From positions 1,117,159 through 1,181,158 of the forward strand of contig JAQJVL010000030.1 in NCBI GenBank assembly GCA_035578905.1: 64,000 bases of DNA, written 5' to 3'. Shown here piece by piece: positions 50,151 through 61,549 of this stretch (positions are counted from its first letter, which is position 1; every line of letters starts with the position of its first letter). The stretch is from Stictocephala bisonia. Lineage: Eukaryota > Arthropoda > Insecta > Hemiptera > Membracidae. Under the pieces are notes generated by a model, which was given only the letters and a program-made list of their open reading frames with translations, was not told where the DNA came from and did no database searches. A program made the translations under genes and the position numbers.

Positions 50151-50349
50151 CTACTTGCGACGCCAGGCGTAGTAGGGCAAGGGGTGAGGTGCTAGGGGCA
50201 CTGGAACTGGCAGGGGTTCGACCACGGCCTCCACGGGGTAGGGCTGGACGTACCGCACTAAGCGGGCTGGAGGAGGCTCGTAGTGGTGGATGTGACGTGT
50301 GTACACCAGGCGGGCTGGCGGGGGGTGGTAGTGCACCACCCTGGTCACC
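50151..50349 (-). CDS. last exon of secreted Pro/His/Tyr/Arg-rich cuticle-like protein
   Basis: After acceptor GGTTCTAG the exon starts with a single G and then codes about 65 residues to a stop. The residues are VTRVVHYHPPPARLVYTRHI, a second PPPARLV, then a Pro/Val-rich tail ending PYYAWRRK. The G completes the CC left by the 62146-62201 exon, giving Pro, so the full protein would be about 91 residues. The stretch is sharply GC-rich against its surroundings. A second acceptor (TCTAATCAG) lies 17 nt upstream with a better pyrimidine tract. Using it after the known exon 2 leads to a quick stop, so it would need another partner exon. A structural role in cuticle is inference from composition. 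Its intron, about 11.8 kb, is long, so an intervening exon is possible. Confidence 0.65.
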
Positions 50350-51094
50350 CTAGAACCAAGGACGTTCTGATTAGAAACAAACATGTTTATCTGTTTAAAT
50401 ACTTATCTAAACAATTTAAAAAACCCTAATGGGTCAATTTATATCCTTATATTCCCGTAGTAGAGAATTTTCTGGTATCCACAAAAATTTGTTATAACGG
50501 TTTATTCTAAGAAAATGGCTGAATTTTTGACTGCAAACATTGAACGAAATAGGCTGGAAGAAAACAAGTTTTGAAAGTTTCTGTGAAAAAAATTAAATTC
50601 TGTAATACAGGATTAAAAATATCATATGAAATATCAATTTCATTAAAAACATTCATTCAACTAATAATTGTATTTTAATATTTGCATGATGCAAATTTCA
50701 ACATATCGAAATTATTTCAATGCCTTTAATTATCTGTCGGCAAAATTTAACCTATCAATGAAACCATCCAATAACAAAGGCTTTCCAACAACGTGTATTT
50801 TTTACAATGTACAAATTTTGTACGATAAAAAAATTGTGACCCATATCCTGTTAGTTGTTATCGTGCAATTTTTACAACTTTTGTACCTCAATACAAAAAT
50901 GCTGTAAGCTTATTTTTCGCTTCTTCGTTCTTAGATAGGCTTCTATTTTTTTAACGCTTTTTCAATACATGCTTCATTACAAACTGCTTCTAGATATGAC
51001 AAGTGAGTAGATACGAGTAGAAGCCACGTACAAAAATAGTTACTAGTTCTCTAGCTGTAAGACGCACTTTATTTGTTAAAAAAAAGCTTATGTA
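50350..51094. other. intron DNA
   Basis: AT-rich, upstream of the exon 3 acceptor. No feature beyond that. Confidence 0.4.
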
Positions 51095-51403
51095 CTAATG
51101 TTTATTTTATATCAAACATAGAGCTTACTTTTCACATAGGCCTCCATCGTATAAAATCACATAGTGTGAAAAAATATAAACCACTTACCGCGTATTGATT
51201 CATTTGTTTTGTTTTAGGTGGTGGAAAAGTATTCCAAGTGAAGTATAACTCCAAAAATTGATAAATCTAAACGCCGCATACTGCCATGATGTTATTTGCA
51301 GTTCAATTATACATTGGTAAGGTATCTATTTTAATGAAGGTGGTTTGGTTACAGTTGTCTTGTTACTTTTACTACTGTACAATTTAACAGGATGGTTTGT
51401 TTA

Positions 51404-51453
<50 letters not shown>

Positions 51454-53440
51454 GTCACATTGGATATATAGTTAAGTGTGATGCATTTATTATTCACTTT
51501 TCAGGTGATCTTTTTCAAACGTTATCCAGATGGGGACAATGAAAAAAAATCCCTTATACTAACTAAATAAATATTTTGTTAAAATGTGGTAGTAAAGTAT
51601 TCCATAGAATTAGTAAAATTGTGGGTTTTTTCTTGAAAGGGGTTGTTTGATGCAAGGCTCCTGTATAAACTTTGGTTTGGCGTGCATTTCATGAAATTTT
51701 GTTGTTTAGATTTTTTTTACAACCACTGATCAGCTGATGAGTCTGCAAGTTGACTACATGGTCTGTCACGCGATATCTTAAATAAACAATATTTATTAAG
51801 ATACCGTGGTTTGTTGTTCCCCAGTGTTGACGCCAACGTATTATTTGTTTAAGGTACATTGATTTTACTATATAAAGTAAAATACTATGTATAGTAAAAT
51901 CAATGGTAAAACGTTTTGTTCTATTCTACTGTTTATTTTATACCTAAAATAGAGCTTATTTTTCGCATAGACCACGCTCGTATAAAAGAAATTGTGGTAA
52001 AAAATCTAAACCATTTACTGCATATTAATTCATTTGTTTTGTTTCAGATGGTGGAAAATCAATCGAAGTGAAGAATAAAACAAAAATGGATATATATAAT
52101 CGCCGCATACTATCAGGATGCTATTTGCCGTACATTTCAACATTGGTAATGTATCAGTTTTAATGCAGGCGCTGTGGTTGCAGTTATCTTGTGACTTTTA
52201 CTACTACACAATTTAAAAGGATGTCTTAACTTTATTATTATTATTTTATAATATAAGCATGGAGGTATTTATCATTAATATTTTGTTTCGTGCGGCCCCC
52301 ATAATTGGGCCCTTGGTCTGTTGGGGTCGCAGTTGTTTTTCACAGGTTTCAGTACGTATGTTTTCTTTTTGTTTGTTTTGGTTTTTGAATATATCTGTTT
52401 GAATACAAATTAATCTTATGTTTAATAATATATAACGTCACATTACTTATGTGTGAGCCATATTATTATCTAAATAAATATTTAGTTATAATGTGCTTTG
52501 AAGGAATTAGTATAGATTTTTTATGTTTGTAAGCGGTTATTTTGTGCAAGGCTCCTATAAAAACATTGCTTTGGTGTGCATTTGACCACATTTTGTTTGT
52601 TTAGATTGCTGTTTTTCTTACAATCACTGATCAGCTGATGAGCCTGAAAGTTGACTATGGTCTGTCACACGATATTATAAATAACAATTATTTATTAACA
52701 TACCGTGGTCTGTTCCTATCCATATTCACACGAACGTATTGTCTGTTTAAGGTTAAAAGTTATGTTCTATTTTACTGTTTATTTTATACCAAAAATAGAG
52801 CTTACTTTTCGCATAGCCCACCCTCGTATAAAAACACATCATGCAAAAATCTAAACCATTCACTGAATATTAATTCATCCGTTTTGTTTTAGGTGGTGGA
52901 AAAGTAATCCTAGAATAGAATATTTCCAAAAATTGATATATTTAAACGCCTCATACTGTCAGGAAGTTATTTGCCGTACATTTCAACATGGGTAAGGTAT
53001 CTTTTTTAATGAAGGCACTTGGGTTGTTGTTTAGCGACTTCTACTACTGTGCAATTTAACTGGATGCCTTGTTTAACATTATTTATTATTATCAATATAT
53101 ATATCACGTGACATTGGATATATATTTAAGTGTGACACATTTATTATTCACTTTTCAGATATTCTTTTTCAAATGTTACCCAAATGGGGACAGTGAAAAA
53201 AATCCTTATATTAACTAAAGAAATATTTAGTTAAAATGTACTAGTGAAGGATGCTATAGACATTAATAAATCTTTTTTTCGGGTATGCGGTTGTTTGTTG
53301 TAAGGCTCTTATATAAACCTTTGTTTAGATTGTTGTTTTTTTACAACCACTGGTCAGCTGATTAGTTTGCAAGTTGACTACATGGTCTATTGTTCCTCAG
53401 TATTATCTGTTTAAGGTAAGTTAAAAGTTTTGTTATCTTC
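51095..53440. repeat. three tandem units of ~840 bp
   Basis: The landmark GAGCTTA (then CGTATAAAA, TTCATTTGTTTTGTTT, GGTGGAAAA, TATTTGC, TACTACT) recurs at 51121, 51952 and 52798. A later landmark CAGCTGATGAG or its variant recurs near 51731, 52632 and 53357. The third unit is shortened. Units have diverged by substitutions and indels, and a TA run (51409-51447) sits only in the first. No conserved frame. Confidence 0.85.
51409..51447. repeat. (TA)n microsatellite
   Basis: About 19 TA dinucleotides. Confidence 0.95.
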
Positions 53441-53689
53441 TACAGTTTATATAGTTCTTTGGATATATCTTTCAAAAAAGACGCAATAACTGTTATTAAT
53501 TATTATTATTATTACACTTTAAACATTTATTTTGTGCATTCTTTCATTTCATTATTGAACTATAGTCCAATGATAACTATAATGCAATAATAGTAAATAC
53601 CAACACGACCTCTGTTTCTTTCTTATCTGTGGTTATATTATTAATTAATGTACAAGACTGGACAGTACAATATAAGACTATAAAAATTA

Positions 53690-53960
53690 AAACTGTAATA
53701 TGTCCAAGATGTCATTCTCATTGTTCACAGATCCAACACAACCAAGAGTTCACATTTATAACACTAGACACACTTTTAATACACCTATAATAAGACATAA
53801 AACTGCTTTTTTCGAGAAAAAAATCAACATACATTGGAACGGAGCTCTACAAACATCTACCCGTAGACTTCAAGAAACTAACATGGAGAACTCTTAAAAA
53901 ATAAATAAATAAATAAAAAACTTAACTCCTATCTGAAAGAACTTCCTATATAAGGAGCAA
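53690..53960 (+). pseudogene. 3' scrap of a LINE reverse transcriptase
   Basis: The frame reads HIYNTRHTFNTPIIRHKTAF and then a WNGALQTSTRRLQETN stretch. This is the C-terminal H-x-Y-x-T-R ... W-N-x-L-P region of Jockey/CR1-type LINEs, also seen in the copy at 36240. It is followed by an AATA-rich tail near 53900. Confidence 0.5.
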
Positions 53961-55716
53961 AGTTCGTGATAAAAATCATAAACTATCATTGATAATCATA
54001 ATTTCTTATAGATCTAGCTTTAATTATTGATACCATAATATGTACTTAATGCTCCTAAATAATGAATTTACATTTACCTTTGTGAACTGTAACTCTCAAT
54101 TTCCATAGATGTAAAAGTGATTACAAAATTTTAAATTATAACTGCTCGGCTCTCTGTAAGACACATGTTATAAACTTACAAAACTATTTACACACCAGGA
54201 AAAGAAATATTGACTAATATAGTTAAACGCAATAGTGCAGTTAGAAAATATTAACACTTCGGTAAGCGTTCGTAAGTCACAGGTCACGACGACAGTGCAA
54301 AGAAACTACGTCAAGCACGAGACTAGCAATGACCTTGAGTACAAGGAAGAGAAAATTACCTTGACGTAACCGCTGCATAACATAATAAACAATAAAAGAA
54401 GATTACGTCGTAAAATACACGAATGCTTACCGTTCCAGATGTGTGCTTCATTAGTTCATCACTAAACGATCATCTATTCGTTTCAATTTGCCGTGTTCAC
54501 TATCAATGTTTTATCACCACAGTGAAAATCCGATTGGTATTCGAGTCTATTTAAGTTATTTTTCTTCAAATAGGTGGATGTTCTTTTCTAATCTTTTTTT
54601 TATGTTGCCTTCTTGCGTTATGAATGAAATTGTGGTGACGTGCCAAATGAAAGCCTGTAATAACTATTGTAGCACAAAAGGCAAATATTTCTAAATACAT
54701 ATAGTAATAAACTGTATTTTATGGTCTTGAAGAACACTATAAAACACGTTATTCAGTTTATTACCTTCACTGAGAACACAAACAAAACATATCTACCAAA
54801 CAACAGTACCAAAACATATGACATTAAATATGAAAGTAGAACACATGGTACATGACTCTCCTTAAAATAATTGTTTTTGCAAAAACTATTTTATGCTCCA
54901 AGTTTCTGAGTGGAGATGAATTCGGTATCGTCTGGCACCCGTAATTGGTTTGTAAAATCAGGGATTTCAAGTTTCTTTATTATACTCCCCGAAACCCAAG
55001 TCCTTACTTCTTTCTTTTTTTAGGCATGTTATTGGAATCAATCAGTTCTAGATTTTGATCTACTTTTGCCATCTTAGTTTTTATTAGCATTAATTTTCTA
55101 TTTTGGATTTCCCTTTCCAACTTAACCATTAGACTGTAATGTGGAGAAGACGTCTCATGTTGAATGTGAAATCAACTGTCAAATGTGGGCTGTTATTACA
55201 GTGTGTCCTGAGGATATGAGTTGGACTTTTTATTACAGAGTAAGTATTTATTACAAAAAAGTAAGGGTATTTTAACTTTACTTGGACTATTTAGTGTTAA
55301 GATGCGCCCAAATACAAATAGAACTTTTGTTTAAACTTTACAAAAGTTTAAACAAAAGTTAGTTCTCGGCAATGCTGTCATCTAAATTGTTCAACTGCTT
55401 GGGGAATTTATTACTAATTACTCAAAACTCGAATCGACCTCTTCAACCAATAATAAATTGTATTTTATGAATTTATCAAACTCACAATAAAGCGCTTCAT
55501 TTAGTAACTACTTTCACAGACAACATAAACAAAACATCTCCAACTAATAACAACACCAAAACATATGATATTAAAAATATAAAAATAGAACACATGTTAT
55601 ATATACAAAAATAGATATTTTTATTGATCTGCCATAACTGAAATTTTTATACCTCTGATATTAATGAGTTTTAACGGATGAATTTTTCTGATTGTATGTA
55701 TTTTAAAATGCACTTC
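53961..55716. other. AT-rich DNA (possible intron)
   Basis: No gene supported. A perfect inverted repeat AACTTTTGTTTAAACTTT / AAAGTTTAAACAAAAGTT lies at 55321-55362. Two similar stretches (AACAAAACAT...CACCAAAACATATGA) at 54780-54830 and 55525-55575 form a ~745-bp direct duplication. Confidence 0.45.
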
Positions 55717-55728
55717 TTCTTAGAAAGT

Positions 55729-56239
55729 CTAAAATAGGTTACTTTACCTTCACGTCAAACAGTTCACAGTGTGTGAGGTGAGAATACCAACAACTACATG
55801 TTTCGCCGTGAATACGGCATCTTCAGGTTAAAGAACATAAAAAATAAATAAGTCCCAGTGGGATGCGTCACAAATTAATTAAGAAACACAGTTTACACAA
55901 AAAACATCGAACATTAAAACTTTTGGTAGGCCTACCACACACATTTCACGGTCCACGGCGTGATCGGAAGCAGACTGGAAACAATTCGATTAGGTTACTC
56001 CTCCCACCACTCTTCTGTTATCAGTAGGGCAATGGTCGATTTGTCCAGGTCCACTGTTTAGAGACATAATTGTGTTGAAAATAGAATGAGACCTAAATTT
56101 TAGTTTTTCATTAAGTACGGAATCTTTTGTATCGTTATTACTAAAACTTTTATAAATTTCGAATTGTTCCAGGGAGTCTAATTTGCTTCCTTTGTTGCAG
56201 ATATGTAAAATATCAAATCCATTAGTTAAATCGGCCATA
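55729..56239 (-). repeat. Penelope pseudo-LTR, downstream copy
   Basis: About 511 bp, repeated at 58519-59029 at a constant offset of 2790. Only a handful of differences were seen, for example near 55936 and 56218. It includes the 3' untranslated end and the last ~85 codons of the ORF. Confidence 0.9.
55787..55832 (-). ncRNA. hammerhead-ribozyme-like motif, downstream pseudo-LTR
   Basis: Minus strand: CTGAAGA (55826-55820, fits CUGANGA), then a stem GCCG/CGGC closing a six-base loop, then GAAA (55804-55801), then CATGTA and GTTG, which can pair with TAAC before the CTGAAGA to form stem I. Stem III would be only the self-complementary CATG, as in dimer-active minimal forms known from this class. 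The base right after CTGAAGA is an unpaired T, so activity is uncertain. Confidence 0.6.
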
Positions 56240-58489
56240 GTGTGATTTTTGTCAACCAAGTGTTGAGCAAAGGTCGACTTTTGTTTGTCTGCTCGGGCGT
56301 CAGGGCGGTGTTCCTTATAACGCTGAGCAAAGGTTCGCCCCGTTTGTCCAATATAAAAATTCTGACAGTCCATACAAGAGATTTTATACACGCTGGATTT
56401 AACTGTTTTGTTTTCGATGGACTTTTTTAATGACAACACATGTTTTGTTTTGTTTGTAGTTCTGAAGACTAGTTGGAGGCCAAGTTTTTTGAAATCCCTC
56501 TTTAGGCTATTCTGGATTAAATGATTATATTCCACACACATGTATTTATTTTCTTGGGGTCCAGTAACAAAAACTGTATTATCTTTATTTTTGTGTTTGG
56601 AAACGATCCTGTCAATTATACTGCTTTCATATCCGTTGGAAATCGCTATATGTTTCATTAAGTTTAATTCTTTGCTATAATCAGTAGGCGATAAGGGAAA
56701 TTTTAGCATTCTGTGAGTTAGGCTATTAAAAGCAAGTTTCTGTGACATTGGATGGTAGGAAGTAGCATGTATTGTTTGGCTCGAAGTTGTCGGCTTGCTG
56801 TAAATGCTATAATGGAACTTGTTGTCTTTCTTTTCAATAATTATATCTAAAAAATTGATTTTTCCATCTTGTTCAGTGTCTATGGTGAATTTGAGTTTGG
56901 GCGTTATGCTGTTTAAGTAATTTAGTAATAGATTCAGCTGTCTTGTGTTCCCATTGAATAACATAATGGTATCATCTACATAACGGTTGTATAATGAGAT
57001 CTTATTTCTGTATTTATTATTTTCGGAAAAAATAAATTCATTTTCGATGTAGTTGAGATAGATGTCAGATAAGATACCAGATAACGGCGAACCCATGGCT
57101 AGGCCGTCCGGTTGGGAGTAATATTTGCCTTCAAATGTAAAATAGTTCTGTTTTAACACTTCGTTCAGTAGGATTACAAGTTCTAAAATGGCTTCAGGCA
57201 ATAGGGTGGAGTTCTTTGATAAATTATCTTGGATTAATTCTATGGTTTTGACAGTTGGTACATTAGTGTATAAGTTTACTACATCGAAAGATGCTAGGAT
57301 TTGATGCATTTGAATATTAATATCTTTTGTATTATGGATAAATTCAAACGAGTTTTTCAGACTGTAGTTATTATTTAGTTTAATGTGGTTACGCAGATTT
57401 TTTTCCATATTTTTCGCTATTTTATAGGTGGGTGCAGAAGTGAAATCTATTAATGGTCTGATTGGTATTCCGGTTTTATGAACTTTTGGCAAGCCTTTGA
57501 ATCTAGGTGCAGAGAGGTTCATTACTTTTAAGTATTTTGCTTCATCTTTGGTAAAAATTAATTTCGACTCATTAATTAACTTTTTTTATTTTCCTTTGAT
57601 AGGTTTTTGTAGGATCTTTAGTGAGTGGTGTGATGTTATTTGCTGTTAAAAAATCGTCTACCTTTTTGACATAATCAACTTTGTTCAGAATGACGGTTGT
57701 ATTTCCCTTATCGGCTTTGCATAAGGTGGCGTTACTCTGGATCAACTTATCTTTTATTCGTTTAAGGGTGACAGTTTCCTTTTTGTGAATGTCTGAGAGG
57801 TTAGTTCCTTTTACGGATAAACTATTATTACAAGATTTTTTGAGTTTTTTAGACATTTTGAAACGGGCAAATTCACGATCTTCTTCCTAAGGAATTGCCT
57901 TTATAGCACATTCTGCGTTAATAAGTTCATTAAATAGTGAATTCTTATTCATTCTAGGCAGGTTATAATCAAGGCCCTTATTCAAAAGTGACATCTCATC
58001 GTCATCAAACCCAATATCCGTGTTATTAACTACGCGGGGGTAAAACTTGAAATCAGGTAATAAAGTTGTTTCTTTTTTATGCTGCGTATTTATAAGATAT
58101 GTTAGTTTCTTTTTCAAAACGGTCTTTTTATTCCTTATCAAACGGGAAATATCAAGTTCAATGTTCAGTAGGACGCTTTCTAACTGAGCGGGATGTAACG
58201 TGTTTGTTAATTCTAGATATTTCTTCAATAGTAGCGAATTAAGCATTTGTTTCTTTCTATACATAAATTTAATTTCATTTCTCAACCACATTTTTTCCGC
58301 ATTATGTTTAGTTTTCTGTGCTGCAAATGACTTATTCCTTATTACTACGTGTACATAGTTTGGTTTGATGTCATGGCGTAGGCATTCTTTATTAAACTTT
58401 ATGTTTTGTACTGTGTTTGATAATTTTAATTTTATGTTCTTGTATTGAATGGCTAGTTTAGCTTGACTGGCAGATGAATTAAAATTCAT
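55990..58489 (-). pseudogene. Penelope-like RT / GIY-YIG endonuclease ORF, two defects
   Basis: Three segments follow on. 58489-57887 (200 codons) is the Lys-rich N-terminal region. 57856-57572 continues in the same frame after one TAG stop and includes KADKGNTTVILNKVDYVKK, typical of the class. 57522-55990 (510 codons) lies in another frame after a shift at a poly-A tract near 57580-57590. In the last segment: FKGLPKVHK at 8-16, FDVVNLYTNVP at 79-89 (motif A), DGLAMGSPLSGILSDIYL at 139-156 (motif B), YVDD at 181-184 (motif C), NFLDI at 223-227, then VYKISCMDC (378-386), YIGQTGR (390-396) and RYKEH (401-405) of the GIY-YIG nuclease with its Cys pair. The protein copies RNA into DNA at a cut target. 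Here it is inactivated by the stop and the shift unless these are read through. Confidence 0.92.
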
Positions 58490-58518
58490 TTTGTAGCCCC
58501 TGAACTGTTGTAAATAGA

Positions 58519-59029
58519 CTAAAATAGGTTACTTTACCTTCACGTCAAACAGTTCACAGTGTGTGAGGTGAGAATACCAACAACTACATGTTTCGCCGTG
58601 AATACGGCATCTTCAGGTTAAAGAACATAAAAAATAAATAAGTCCCAGTGGGATGCGTCACAAATTAATTAAGAAACACAGTTTACACAAAAAACATCGA
58701 ACATTAAAACTTTTGGTAGGCCTAACACACACATTTCACGGTCCACGGCGTGATCGGAAGCAGACTGGAAACAATTCGATTAGGTTACTCCTCCCACCAC
58801 TCTTCTGTTATCAGTAGGGCAATGGTCGATTTGTCCAGGTCCACTGTTTAGAGACATAATTGTGTTGAAAATAGAATGAGACCTAAATTTTAGTTTTTCA
58901 TTAAGTACGGAATCTTTTGTATCGTTATTACTAAAACTTTTATAAATTTCGAATTGTTCCAGGGAGTCTAATTTGCTTCCTTTGTTGCAGATATGTAAAA
59001 TATCTAAGCCATTAGTTAAATCGGCCATG
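58519..59029 (-). repeat. Penelope pseudo-LTR, upstream copy (5'-truncated tandem unit)
   Basis: Matches 55729-56239. It codes the C-terminal end of the same protein and then breaks off at CGGCCAT. The neighbouring full unit starts directly at its end (58518). Confidence 0.9.
58577..58622 (-). ncRNA. hammerhead-ribozyme-like motif, upstream pseudo-LTR
   Basis: Identical copy at +2790, with the core CTGAAGA at 58616-58610. Two copies in one transcript would allow cleavage into unit-length RNA. Confidence 0.6.
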
Positions 59030-59040
59030 GTGATCAATAC

Positions 59041-59220
59041 CACAGTACGTGTATGGGAGGGCGGGTGGGTAATGCCACCGTACGTGTATGGGTGGGCGGG
59101 TGGGTTGATGTCACCGTACGTGTATATTTAATACCACTGTACGTGTGTGGGTGGGCGGGTGGTTGAATGCCATCGTAGGTGTATGGGTGGGCGGGTGGGT
59201 TTATGTCACTGAACGTGTAT
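59041..59220. repeat. 36-bp G-rich minisatellite within the Penelope insertion
   Basis: TACGTGT landmarks at 59046, 59081, 59117, 59140 and a variant at 59177 give a ~36-bp unit (one 23-bp short copy) with GGGTGGGCGGGTGGGT cores. The same family appears inverted at 63800-63945 and weakly at 16735-16790. Confidence 0.85.
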
Positions 59221-59230
59221 GATTATGATT

Positions 59231-59257
59231 TCAGGGGCTACAAAATGAATTTTAATT
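59231..59257 (+). mobile_element. inverted scrap of the Penelope 5' end
   Basis: TCAGGGGCTACAAAATGAAT and the following bases equal the reverse complement of the start-codon region at 58475-58503, but lie on the opposite strand and touch the right target duplication. Confidence 0.85.
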
Positions 59258-59388
59258 CTTAGAAAGTGTTTTTAATATTAAAGAAATATTGTTAATTAAA
59301 ATTAATGAATCGTATACACGATTATAGAAATTTCCAGTCAATGTGATATACAGTTCAAGAAATTTGTAATGCTTCATTTCTTTCTTAT

Positions 59389-59486
59389 TCTATCTAGGCC
59401 AGAGGCATTTTTACTTTTTGTAGATACGTTGTTAAGGGATAACAGTCCAAGCCCCATAAACAAATTTCTAAGTGGACCTTCTATTT
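59389..59486 (-). mobile_element. truncated copy of the 4185-4357 SINE
   Basis: Shares GTCCAAGCCCC, ACAAATTT and AAGTGGACC with the 4.2-kb SINE; the tRNA-like head is missing. Confidence 0.65.
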
Positions 59487-61270
59487 TTTATAAAATTTTA
59501 AAATAAAGCTTTGTTGTTTTATAAAATATTTTTGAATATGTGTCAACATTTAAGAAAAATCACGGTATAGAATCAATACATTGGGTTGGTTTAAATTTTT
59601 CATTATTGTTCCAACTTTTTTTTTTATTATGCTACTCCGTTTGTAACACCCTTGTAAAGCAGCCTTCGTTTGATTAGACTGACTTACATAACACTTAAGT
59701 AGAGCAAAGAGTATTACTGAGTGATGAAGGCGCAGCAGGCATTGTTATCAAACAATATTTTAATTTGTAAAGAGATTTTTTTTATTTTAATTACCACATA
59801 TCATTTGGTCATACATAAAAGTTTCTAAACCTTCCTGAAATAAGCATGTACTAATAAATCCTAATAAAACATTTTTTAACATTAAAATGTAAACAAAATA
59901 CAAATAATGAGCTATATAAAAAATATATTTTAGATACAACATATAATATTTACTTTCAGGTTATTTGTGAAGATAGGACTCAAAGTAGGCATATTTTGTC
60001 GTATATTAGAATGCCTAGCATTTAGTTTGCACACACAAAATAAAAGGTTAAATAATTGTTCACTTCCAGACTCTCCAATTGGTTTTGAAAATATACAATC
60101 TATGGTTTTCAAAAAGTGAAAATATGAACATGTCGATTTGATTAATAACGTGCGTTGTTTGCGGATATAACATTCCAGCAATGTTAAATATAGTATCGCA
60201 ATTAATAATAAAAATAATTATTATTATTTTCAATATGAAGATCTCTTTTTTCCTAAAGAAAATAACTTGCTGAGTTTAAAGATCGTCGAACAAGTTTAGA
60301 CTTTTTGGTAGGCTGCTGTTTGATAAAAAAAAAGCACTTGAAATCCCTACGAAGAATTGTAAATATAAATAAACAGACATTTCAAACTTATAATGTATTA
60401 CTATTAAACACATTCAACAGATATTCGACTTACATTTACTATTCTACTTGAATTTTTGAATTATACAATAAGAAATGTATCAAAAATAAAATTTATTTAA
60501 ATAATTTCGTAACAATTCTCGAAAATGTATACTAATTAATTTAAAAATAAATAAGCGTTTGTACATGTAGCGCCTGCATTTTGCAATGCCTAGCTTTAGC
60601 ACTGCCGAGTATGTTAAAATGCCTAGCATAGCAATGTGTAAAATCTATAAATAAATATATATTTTTCATTCAAGAAAAAATATTGCTATTGCTTATTAAA
60701 TGAGTCTTACTTTTACATTTTAAAAATACAAGTGTTTAAATGTTTTGGTGTACTATTAAGTAAATTTATTCAAATATAGTTTTCGTAGGTTCAAATAACA
60801 TCGAATAAATGAAAAACAAAAATCATACATGTAGATTTTAAAGTATGGATATAATCTAATTTTTATTGATTTGCTAAATATTTGAATTATTGGTGATATA
60901 ATTTAGAATGATATAAATATCAGTTTTGCCAATATGTTAATTCCAGTTATTAGAATTACTGTATTTAAGCTATTGGAAACTAATAATTTAGTAATAAAAA
61001 GCGATTGGAGTCTTTAAGTACGGTAATCCTTTTTTACTACAAAACGAACTGAAAGAGCAAACTGATCATATTTGATGTAATGAAATTATAAATACTTTAT
61101 CGATATATTCATACCAAATCAATTTTAAGTATTAATTTTGTGGAATTAATGTGTTTAAAAATTAAATAAAACAAATATTTAAATAGGTAGAAAACATGTT
61201 TTAAAAAAATCAATTTTATATACACAATATTAGTTATATTTAACAAAACAGATTATCAATAACATTTACG
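59487..61270. other. AT-rich DNA (possible intron)
   Basis: No gene supported. Confidence 0.4.
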
Positions 61271-61277
61271 TTAACAA

Positions 61278-61516
61278 GAATCTACATTTTCCAGTGACAA
61301 CCGCTTCAAGGTACTATCTACAATATTTAAAAGATGACCAGACGTTTCGCCCATACTGTGGTGTGGTTTCTGTGAGACTACATGCAAGGATACTGAGGAT
61401 GTGGTCTCAGAAACCACTGAGGATGCCACATCACAGTATGGGCGAAACGTCCGGTCATCTTGTAAATATTGTAGATAGTACCTTGACGCGGTTGTCACCG
61501 GAAAATGTAGATTCTA
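61278..61516. mobile_element. palindromic Penelope-type tail fragment
   Basis: Left arm (61278-61361) and right arm (61432-61516) are near-exact reverse complements, including CAGTATGGGCGAAACGTC and GATAGTACCTTGA, around a ~70-bp centre. The right arm is preceded by CTGAGGA (61417-61423) with GAAA at 61444-61447, a CUGANGA...GAAA pair like the hammerhead-type cores of Penelope ends. The left arm lacks the CTGANGA half. Open frames on both strands here are mirror artefacts. Confidence 0.7.
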
Positions 61517-61549
61517 GTTATGACACCGGCCGCTTAAGCCTAAGTTCTA

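Larger units (their letters stand above)
55717..59267 (-). mobile_element. Penelope-like element insertion with 12-bp target duplication
   Basis: Flanked by TTCTTAGAAAGT at 55717-55728 and 59256-59267. From right to left on the minus strand the insertion has an inverted 5' scrap (59231-59255), a 36-bp minisatellite, a 5'-truncated copy of the element's end (59029-58519), and then a full unit (58518-55729) with the coding region. The two end copies act as pseudo-LTRs, the usual tandem organisation of this class. The near-identity of the copies, few ORF defects and an intact target duplication indicate a recent insertion. Confidence 0.9.
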
